From Oscillospiraceae bacterium (GTDB lineage: Bacteria > Bacillota > Clostridia > Oscillospirales > Acutalibacteraceae): 64,000 nucleotides of DNA. Positions 50,807 to 58,463 of the stretch are shown here, piece after piece. The position numbers and the translations under genes are program-made. Below the pieces are notes generated by a model that was not told the DNA's origin, did not search any database, and worked only from the letters and a program-made list of their open reading frames with translations. Where the stretch lies: positions 1-64,000 of the forward strand of contig SVPX01000001.1 of NCBI GenBank assembly GCA_015065665.1, written 5' to 3'. Each line of letters begins with the position of its first letter. Positions within the stretch are counted from its first letter, which is position 1.

Positions 50807-52297
50807 TCAGTTTACTGTGAAGATGTAGAACTCATAGGGGTTGTATGTTTTGCCTTCAAGCTCACTGAAAGACATATCCTTGTCCTCAAAGTCAAAGTTT
50901 GTGCCATCATAGTGAATAACGCATTTTGCACCATCAATTCCAAGGTCAAAGGTTACATCGGATACTGCTTCGTACATAAGGTTTGCAGCATAGATAACCT
51001 TTTCGCCACCGTTTTCTCTTGTGAATACAAGGAAGTGGGGGTCGCTTGTCTCGATGAAATTAACCTCGCGGTTAGAGGTTAAAAGAGCTTTGTTTGTTGT
51101 TTTGAGTGTGGCAAGTTCTGTGATGAGTTCTTCATATTTAAGCTCAGACTCCCACTTAACAGGGTCTTTCTCAAAGAACTCGATTTCGTGGTTGTAGCCC
51201 TGCTCGTTACCTGTGTAAACAAGGGGGAAACCGGGAGTAAGGAAAGATAGTGCAAAGAGCGGCTCATAGGATGTGCCGAAACGATCATAATAAGTACCCT
51301 CCCAGGAGTTCTTATCGTGATTGTCTGTGTAGTTCATAGGGAAACTGCCCTGTGCATATCGGGTTGAAAGCTCCATGCTCTTCTGCAGAGGAGCCACAAA
51401 TATACCGCCCAGAATCATGCGGGACTGGTTGTACAGGTCATCGTTGTAGCAGCAGTCAAAAGCATAGGTGGTAAGGGCCTCTGAAGCGGCACACTCAGCA
51501 AGCATCATAATCTCGCTGTTAATGGATTTGAGTTTGTATACAGCCGCATTCCAGAATGTTGTGGGAACACCCTGTGCGTGGTCGCATCTGAAACCATCAA
51601 TGCCGATTTCCTCAACCCAGTACTGCATAGCTTTGATCATCTCTGCGCGCATTTCGTAGTTTTCGTAGTTAAGTTCTGCTGTATCAGACCAGTCGTAAGA
51701 GAAGATGATCTCGCCATCATCGTCACACTCGTACCAGTCTTTGTGCTCTGTAACCCACTTGTGGTCCCAGCCTGTGTGGTTTGCAACCCAGTCAAGAATA
51801 ACCTTGAAGCCCATATCGTGAGCTGTATCTACAAGGTGAATGAAATCTTCTTTAGTGCCGAATTCGGGATTTACTGCAGTATAGTCGTCAACAGCGTAGT
51901 AAGAGCCCAGAGTACCCTTTTTCTCGGTTTCGCTGATAGGGTGAATAGGCATAAACCACAGTGTATTAACGCCCATAGCTTTAAGTCTGTCAAGGTGACC
52001 TTCAAAAGCCTTGAATGTACCCTCTTCTGTGTACTGTCTTACATTTACTTCGTAGAGTACGCAGGTGTCAAGCCAGGAAGCAGTGTTCTTTGTGAGTACA
52101 TCGTCAGCAGCAGAAAGATCGGTCATAACGCCGTCTACAATACTGCCTTCCGGTACGTCATCAGAAAGAACATAGTCTACCTTCTGTGCTTCTGTTGCAG
52201 GAACAGTTGTTGTCTCTGTGTTGTCACCGTTTCCGTTGCAGGCAACAAGAGAAAAAGCCATAACTGCAACAAGTAAGAATGCTAAAAACTTTTTCAT
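50807..52297 (-). CDS. GH13 alpha-amylase family lipoprotein
   Basis: Lipobox FSLVACNGN; VNTLWFMPIHPIS; DWVANHTGWDH; GIDGFRCDHA; MLAECA; NYTDNHD. Confidence 0.93.
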   Translation of the reverse strand: MKKFLAFLLVAVMAFSLVACNGNGDNTETTTVPATEAQKVDYVLSDDVPEGSIVDGVMTDLSAADDVLTKNTASWLDTCVLYEVNVRQYTEEGTFKAFEGHLDRLKAMGVNTLWFMPIHPISETEKKGTLGSYYAVDDYTAVNPEFGTKEDFIHLVDTAHDMGFKVILDWVANHTGWDHKWVTEHKDWYECDDDGEIIFSYDWSDTAELNYENYEMRAEMIKAMQYWVEEIGIDGFRCDHAQGVPTTFWNAAVYKLKSINSEIMMLAECAASEALTTYAFDCCYNDDLYNQSRMILGGIFVAPLQKSMELSTRYAQGSFPMNYTDNHDKNSWEGTYYDRFGTSYEPLFALSFLTPGFPLVYTGNEQGYNHEIEFFEKDPVKWESELKYEELITELATLKTTNKALLTSNREVNFIETSDPHFLVFTRENGGEKVIYAANLMYEAVSDVTFDLGIDGAKCVIHYDGTNFDFEDKDMSFSELEGKTYNPYEFYIFTVN

Positions 52298-52495
52298 AAA
52301 AATACTCCTTCGTTTATAGGAATTATTCGTTGGTGCCGAACCGAAAAACGGTATCAGACCTGTGAGTTAATTATAAAGTTTGGGGGAGTGTTTGTCAATT
52401 AACAGAATAAACGGATAGGGGACATAAAATGCACCGCTTTTTTTATGCAAATGATAATTTTACGAGAAAATATGCAGGATGGGATAAAAAATGTC

Positions 52496-52524
52496 TTGCA
52501 ATTATTCCAAACAGGATATATAAT
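52496..52524 (+). promoter_or_regulatory. Sigma-A type promoter for the small-peptide/PqqD/nucleotidyltransferase locus
   Basis: TTGCAA, 17-bp spacer, TATAAT. Confidence 0.7.
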
Positions 52525-52650
52525 AAACTTGGAATATTGGCACGAGGGTGCCTCTTCAATAAACTTTATAATTACAGAATCTTTTAATATCCGCAGTTTC
52601 TCATTTGTGTGAGGTGAACTGTAATTTCAGATTAAAGGAGATATAGACTT

Positions 52651-52800
52651 ATGAAAAAAGAAGTTTACGAGCGCGCAGAAATTCTTGTTTCTGTTTTCAG
52701 AAAAGAAGATGTTGTTACAGCCAGTGTTGTAACAGATGACCCTTTTGGTCCCGATTTCAGCAAGGACGAGGATGATCTGGAGATTCTTCCTTTCGGTTAA
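52651..52800 (+). CDS. Small peptide (49 aa), candidate RiPP-like precursor
   Basis: RBS aaaggag at about 52634; MKKEVYERAEILVSVFRKEDVVTASVVTDDPFGPDFSKDEDDLEILPFG; directly upstream of a PqqD gene; below the ORF-track length cutoff. Confidence 0.7.
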   Translation: MKKEVYERAEILVSVFRKEDVVTASVVTDDPFGPDFSKDEDDLEILPFG

Positions 52801-52850
52801 TAGTCGCTTTGCGTTTTGATTGAGCGTTGAATTTTAATATGAGAACTAAC

Positions 52851-52877
52851 AGGGGATTTCCATATCGGAAGTCCCCT
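52851..52877 (+). promoter_or_regulatory. 11-bp perfect hairpin between peptide gene and PqqD gene
   Basis: aggggatttcc-atatc-ggaagtcccct; no T-run follows. Confidence 0.8.
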
Positions 52878-52902
52878 TGTGCATATAAACAGGGAGGTAA
52901 GT

Positions 52903-53163
52903 ATGAAACTCAAGGACTCTTTCGTTACCCGTCAGTTTCAGGATACTTATGTTATGGCAGGGACAGAGAATACGGAATTCAGAGGTATTGTCAACGGCAA
53001 TTCCACAACCGCGTTTATTATCGAGTGCCTTAAAACACAAACCACAAGAGAAGAAATAATAGAGAAAATGCTTCTTAAGTACGATGCACCCAAGGAGATT
53101 ATTACTGAGGATGTAGATAAAGTCCTTGAGGTATTGAAGGGTATAGGAGCAATCGAAGAATAA
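52903..53163 (+). CDS. PqqD-like (RRE-type) protein
   Basis: MKLKDSFVTRQFQDTYVMAGTENTEFRGIVNGNSTTAFIIECLKTQTTREEIIEKMLLKYDAPKEIITEDVDKVLEVLKGIGAIEE. Confidence 0.85.
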   Translation: MKLKDSFVTRQFQDTYVMAGTENTEFRGIVNGNSTTAFIIECLKTQTTREEIIEKMLLKYDAPKEIITEDVDKVLEVLKGIGAIEE

Positions 53164-53193
53164 TTCATATTATTTTACAAGGAGGGGATAAAG

Positions 53194-54318
53194 TTGAATA
53201 CAGAAAAACTTGTGCTGTATCTTTGCCTTTGTGCAATCAACAACACCTCTCCCTCTGAGGATATAATGAAAGATGCCGATATAAAGGAGATTTACAGGTA
53301 CGGTATAACACATAAGGTAATAGCTCTTGTGTGCTATGCTCTTGAAAAGATTATGCAGGTGCCTGTACCCTTCGTGGAGGCAAAGACAAAGGCTATCCGC
53401 AAGGATATGCTGATGGATGCAGAATTTCAGAAGATTTCTGCGTTTATGGAGGATAAGGGTATATTTTATATGCCGCTTAAGGGTGCTTTGCTCAAAGAAC
53501 TATATCCAAAAGCAGGAATGCGTCAGATGTCCGATGTGGATATATTCTATGACTCCGATTTCCGAGAAGAAGTCAAAGAGTATATGCTGAGTTTATCCTA
53601 TGAATGTACAGCCTGTACAGACAGTCAGGATGCCTATAAACGACAGCCTGTGTATAACTTTGAGTTCCATCATCTGTTGTTTTCACAGGTGGAATCAAAG
53701 GCTCTTTATGAGTACTACAAAGATATTGAGAGCAGAATTGTAAAGGATAAAGAGAATTCTTTCAGATACGATATGACCGAGGAGGATTTTTATATCTATC
53801 TGATTGCTCACGAATACAAGCATTTTTCACAGTTCGGTACAGGAATCCGCTCTCTCCTTGATGTGATAGTTTTTCTGAGACGATATGAGGAAACTCTTGA
53901 TATGGATTATATCTGCAGTGAACTTGAAAAATTAAACATCTCGGAATTTGAAGAAAAGCAGAGAGAACTATGTAAAAAATTGGATTCTGACAATTTTTAT
54001 CGTAATCTTTCAGTGAATGAGGAAGAACTGCTTTCTTGCTTTCTTTGTGGTGGAGTATACGGAGATTACCGCACCGGCATTGTAAACAGAATGGCAGGAA
54101 AGACAGGAGAAAAGAACAGGGAAGTTACAAAGGGTAAGAAGATTAAGTATATCTTTAATAGAATTTTTCCGCCTATAGAATACTATCGGGCAGCATACCC
54201 TTTCTTCTACAAACACAGACTCCTCATCCCTTTCTGTGTTGTTTACCGTGTTTTTCTTGCTTTGTTTAAACGAAATGATTTTGTTAAATCAGAACTTGAT
54301 GCCCTAAAGAAAAACTGA
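53194..54318 (+). CDS. Nucleotidyltransferase-like protein (NTP_transf_5-like)
   Basis: FYMPLKGALLKELYPKAGMRQMSDVDIFYD matches the KG..L...YP....R.MSDVDI motif; TTG start after ggagggg. Confidence 0.85.
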   Translation: MNTEKLVLYLCLCAINNTSPSEDIMKDADIKEIYRYGITHKVIALVCYALEKIMQVPVPFVEAKTKAIRKDMLMDAEFQKISAFMEDKGIFYMPLKGALLKELYPKAGMRQMSDVDIFYDSDFREEVKEYMLSLSYECTACTDSQDAYKRQPVYNFEFHHLLFSQVESKALYEYYKDIESRIVKDKENSFRYDMTEEDFYIYLIAHEYKHFSQFGTGIRSLLDVIVFLRRYEETLDMDYICSELEKLNISEFEEKQRELCKKLDSDNFYRNLSVNEEELLSCFLCGGVYGDYRTGIVNRMAGKTGEKNREVTKGKKIKYIFNRIFPPIEYYRAAYPFFYKHRLLIPFCVVYRVFLALFKRNDFVKSELDALKKN

Positions 54319-54379
54319 TATTTTGTATGAAATAACCCCTAGGAGTGCGGGGATCTAACCTTCGGAGGTATGAAGAATA

Positions 54380-55801
54380 ATGAGAAAGTTTGATACAAAA
54401 GTACAGCACTTAAAGTACAAGGTACTTCGTGAGGTTGCCCGTCAGGCATGGAATGACAGTCTCCTTGAGAATGTTTTTGATATTCCCAAGACAATCGTGC
54501 CGGGTAAAACTCCTACAATGCGTTGCTGTGTATATAAGGAAAGAGCCATTCTCTCTGAGCGTGTGCGTATTGCTATGGGTGGCGACAAGGCTAACCCCAA
54601 TGTTATCGAGGTAATTGACATTGCCTGTGACGAGTGTCCTGCTGCAGGATACGAGGTTACAGACTCCTGTCGTGGTTGCCTTGCTCACCGTTGTGAAGAT
54701 GTTTGTAAAAAGGGTGCAATCTCTTTTGACCACAATCACGTGGCACATATTGATAAATCCAAGTGTATCGAGTGCGGTCAGTGTGCAAAGGTTTGTCCAT
54801 ATTCCGCTATTGTAAACCGTAAGCGTCCTTGTCAGATTGCCTGTAAGGTAAAGGCTATTTCTATCAATGACGATAACGCGGCGGCTATTGATAACGGCAA
54901 GTGCATCCAGTGCGGTGCTTGTGTTTATCAGTGTCCCTTTGGTGCTATTTCCGACAAATCCTTTATCCTTGATGCAATCGACTTTATCAGGAAGAGCCAG
55001 GGTAACACAGCATACAAGGTATACGCGTTGGTTGCTCCTTCTATCTCCAGCCAGTTTAAGTACGCAAAACTTGGTCAGGTTATCTCAGGTCTTAAGGAAC
55101 TTGGTTTCTATACAGTAGTTGAGGCGGCTCTGGGTGCTGATATGGTTGCACAGGCAGAGTCCAGAGAACTTGCAGAAAAGGGCTTCCTCACAAGCTCCTG
55201 CTGTCCTGCTTTTGTTCAGTATATTGACAGCGCCTTCCCTCAGCTGAAAGGTTATGTATCCCACAATCTTTCACCTATGGCTACTCTTGCAAAGTATATC
55301 AAAGAAACCGATTCCACCTCAAAGATAGTTTTCATCGGTCCCTGTACTGCAAAGAAAGCAGAGGCACAGCTTGAGTCCGTAAAGCCTTATGTTGATGCTG
55401 TACTCACATTTGAGGAACTTCAGGCTCTCTTTGACAGCCGTGATATTGATATTACAACTCTTCCTGAGGATGTTCTTGATAACGCATCCTACTTCGGCAG
55501 AATCTTTGCCCGCAGCGGCGGTCTTTCCGATGCTGTCAAGCAGGGACTTGCGGAGCAGGGAATCGAGTTTGAGCTGAAGGCTCTGCCCTGTGATGGCATC
55601 GAGGCTTGTCGTACTGCACTTCTCAAAAAGAGCAAGAATGTACTTGATGCAAACTTCATCGAGGGTATGGCTTGTGTCGGCGGTTGTATTGGCGGTGCAG
55701 GATGCCTTACTCATGGCGAAAAGAACAAAGCTCAGGTTGATGAATATGGTAAAGAAGCAACGGAAAAGACAATTTCCGGGGCTGTTTCTGCTCTCAGGTA
55801 A
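54380..55801 (+). CDS. [FeFe] hydrogenase, group B-like, with ferredoxin-type 4Fe-4S clusters
   Basis: H-cluster motifs TSSCCPAFVQYI, FIGPCTAKKAEAQ, EGMACVGGCIGGAGCL; CIECGQCAKVCP and CIQCGACVYQCP. Confidence 0.93.
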   Translation: MRKFDTKVQHLKYKVLREVARQAWNDSLLENVFDIPKTIVPGKTPTMRCCVYKERAILSERVRIAMGGDKANPNVIEVIDIACDECPAAGYEVTDSCRGCLAHRCEDVCKKGAISFDHNHVAHIDKSKCIECGQCAKVCPYSAIVNRKRPCQIACKVKAISINDDNAAAIDNGKCIQCGACVYQCPFGAISDKSFILDAIDFIRKSQGNTAYKVYALVAPSISSQFKYAKLGQVISGLKELGFYTVVEAALGADMVAQAESRELAEKGFLTSSCCPAFVQYIDSAFPQLKGYVSHNLSPMATLAKYIKETDSTSKIVFIGPCTAKKAEAQLESVKPYVDAVLTFEELQALFDSRDIDITTLPEDVLDNASYFGRIFARSGGLSDAVKQGLAEQGIEFELKALPCDGIEACRTALLKKSKNVLDANFIEGMACVGGCIGGAGCLTHGEKNKAQVDEYGKEATEKTISGAVSALR

Positions 55802-55847
55802 TATGATACTTGTATAAATATAATATAAAGTAATAAGAAGTAATAAG

Positions 55848-55873
55848 GGCCGCAGTGGTAAACTGCGGCCTTT
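55848..55873 (+). terminator. Terminator after the hydrogenase gene
   Basis: ggccgcagtggtaaactgcggcctttttg. Confidence 0.85.
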
Positions 55874-56063
55874 TTGTTTTGTGGAACTATACTGTCGGAG
55901 ATATCAGTTGGTTGTGTGTGAAAAATTCTGATATATTATTGTGAAAAATTGTTGTATAGGTATTGAAAAACAGATTAATATTGTATAAAATATACTAAAG
56001 TATGTGAATCGGACCATACATGAAGAATGTATGATTTTCAAAATCATTCAAGGAGGAATTCCG

Positions 56064-58175
56064 ATGAAAAGAAAGATATCGTTGTTTTTGGCAATTCTGA
56101 TGTTGGTGAGCCTTATGTGTACTGCACCTGTAACTGTAGGCGCAGAGGATACTGAAGCACAGGAAATCTCCGTGTATTTTGAGAATAACTGGCTGTGGGC
56201 TGATGTTTTCTATCATTCCTGGGGCAGTTCTCTTGATACAAATACAAACTGGGGCAGCGGCCAGGTTGAGAAGGTCGGTACCTCTGTAAACGGTTATGAG
56301 GTTTACAGGGCTGTGGTGGGTTCTGATGCTATGGGCGTGATTTTCGCAGGTATCAAAAATGATGGAACAGGACAGGAAGACCAGACTCCCAATATTGAGG
56401 AAGCTGATATTTTTGACGGTGCATGCTACTCTATGGTATGGGACGACGGTAATGCAACCGTTGTGAGTAATATCAATGATATATGTCCCGATATGGGTGA
56501 TGCTCCCGTAACCGACCCTGAGGAGGAAACAACCGTTGCAGAAACAGAAACAGTTGAAACCGACCCTACAGAGGCTCCTTTGACAGAGACTATCACAATT
56601 TATTTTGAGAATAACTGGCTGTGGGAAGTACCCATGATTTATTGGTACGGAAACGAAACCGGCGACCAGCCTCAGTGGCCCGGCATTGAAATGACTGCTG
56701 CAGGTAAAACCGATAACGGATATGACAGATATGCTGCGGAGGTTCCCGTTGATGTTCTGGGAATTGTGTTCAGCGGTAACGAAGAACAGTCAGAAGACGT
56801 TCTGGCAGGTTGGTTCGACGGAGTCTGCTATTATATGCTGTGGGATGAAGAAAGCCAGAGTAAATTTGCAGTTGCGTATGACAACGGATTTGTAGACCCT
56901 GAGGAGACAGTTCCCGAGGAGACAACAGAGCCTACGGAGGAAACAGAAATCCCCGAGGAAACCGAGGACAGCACAGAGGGAGAACTTCCCTCCGAGACAT
57001 ACACAGTATATTACGTGGACTCGGGTAACTTCTTTATGCCCTATGCTTATGCCTGGTCAGACGGCAAACGTCCCAATGGGGATTGGCCGGGAGAGCCAAT
57101 GGTGCTGACTGACATAGTGTCTCCCGATGGTTCTCCTGTATATTCCTACACAACACACACTTTGTATGAATACATTGTTTTCTCTGACGGCAGTGACCTT
57201 CAGACAGAAGACCTGCAGTTTATGCCTGACAAGTATCTCTGGTGGTCAGATGAGGTCTGGTATGATAACGTAAACGATATCCAGGTTGACGATGACGGTC
57301 CGGGTGCGGATGATATCCCCTGGGGTACAGCAGTGCTTGAGGGTTATACAATCAGTCTCGGCGGTAATATTGCAATCAATTATTTCTATACTCTTGCTGT
57401 GGATGTGGCCGAGTCGCCTGATACAAGGGTAGTGTTCACAGTTCCCGATTCGGGCTCTTATTATACTCTTGAGGTTCCTGTTTCACAGGCAAGATATGAC
57501 GGCACTTATTATATTTTCACCTGCAACGTTGACGCGAAGGAGATGACCTCCGTTGTGAAGTCTCAGCTTGTTTCCTCTGTTACAACAACACAGGTGGATG
57601 AGTATACAATCAAGGAATACGCTGTGACGATGCTCAGTGACCCCATTGCCTTTGAGGCTGAGCAGAGTGTTGTGAAGGCTATGCTCAACTATGGCGCAGC
57701 TGCTCAGATTTACTTTGATTATAATACGGATAATCTTGCAAACGATACAGAGTATATGACGGACGCAGATAAAGAGATCACAGAGCGGGATTTAACCGCT
57801 TATGAGGTGAGTGTAACAGGCAATACCGACAGCGACTATTTCTATGGTGCAACCCTTTGCCTTGAGTCGGAAACCTCGCTGAAACTTTACTTTGCACTTG
57901 CCGATGCACAGGATGAAGAAAGCGTAGAGATGCTGGTAGACGGAAGTCTTGTCAATGCAGTAAAGAATGGGAACGTCTATGAACTTGTTATAGAGAACAT
58001 TCCTGCTCATCTGCTTGGGGAGGCTTACGTTGTACAGACAGGAGACATCAGAGTGGAAATCAGCGCATTCAGTTACATCTGTCTTGCACAGCAGGATGGA
58101 AACTTAGCGCTTCGCAACGTATCAAACGCTCTGGCAGAGTACTCTGTGTGTGCAAATGCTTACGGTGCATATTGA
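56064..58175 (+). CDS. Secreted multi-module protein with starch-binding-like modules
   Basis: Signal peptide MKRKISLFLAILMLVSLMCTAPVTVGA; ISVYFENNWLWADVFYHSWG, ITIYFENNWLWEVPMIYWYGNETGDQPQWPGIEM, YTVYYVDSGNFFMPYAYAWSDGKRPNGDWPGEPM; Thr/Glu linkers. Confidence 0.8.
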   Translation: MKRKISLFLAILMLVSLMCTAPVTVGAEDTEAQEISVYFENNWLWADVFYHSWGSSLDTNTNWGSGQVEKVGTSVNGYEVYRAVVGSDAMGVIFAGIKNDGTGQEDQTPNIEEADIFDGACYSMVWDDGNATVVSNINDICPDMGDAPVTDPEEETTVAETETVETDPTEAPLTETITIYFENNWLWEVPMIYWYGNETGDQPQWPGIEMTAAGKTDNGYDRYAAEVPVDVLGIVFSGNEEQSEDVLAGWFDGVCYYMLWDEESQSKFAVAYDNGFVDPEETVPEETTEPTEETEIPEETEDSTEGELPSETYTVYYVDSGNFFMPYAYAWSDGKRPNGDWPGEPMVLTDIVSPDGSPVYSYTTHTLYEYIVFSDGSDLQTEDLQFMPDKYLWWSDEVWYDNVNDIQVDDDGPGADDIPWGTAVLEGYTISLGGNIAINYFYTLAVDVAESPDTRVVFTVPDSGSYYTLEVPVSQARYDGTYYIFTCNVDAKEMTSVVKSQLVSSVTTTQVDEYTIKEYAVTMLSDPIAFEAEQSVVKAMLNYGAAAQIYFDYNTDNLANDTEYMTDADKEITERDLTAYEVSVTGNTDSDYFYGATLCLESETSLKLYFALADAQDEESVEMLVDGSLVNAVKNGNVYELVIENIPAHLLGEAYVVQTGDIRVEISAFSYICLAQQDGNLALRNVSNALAEYSVCANAYGAY

Positions 58176-58212
58176 TTATGTGTGCATAGTACAGTTGAAT
58201 AAATAACAATCT

Positions 58213-58246
58213 AAAGGAACTTTCTTTCGGGAGAGTTCCTTTTTTG
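58213..58246 (+). terminator. Terminator
   Basis: aaaggaactttctttcgggagagttccttttttg. Confidence 0.75.
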
Positions 58247-58463
58247 TTGTGTTTGTTAAATACAGGTGACGTAAGTTGTTGATTGTGACAAATTTATTGT
58301 TAGTTGTTACTATATGACAGGATAAAAATTTGGTAGTATTGCACCTATTATTATGTAGGTTATAATGGTATAATTTAATGTGTATAGATGTTTATGGAAG
58401 ATGTGTTACTTCTGTAGATTATTCTGAACCAATGTGAAAATTCCAACGAAAGGATCTGATGAG

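Noticed and set aside
52496-54318. Calling the peptide locus a lasso peptide or radical-SAM RiPP cluster
   Set aside because: No lasso cyclase, transglutaminase-like protease, YcaO, LanM or radical SAM gene is visible in the window, so only a generic RiPP-like hypothesis is justified.
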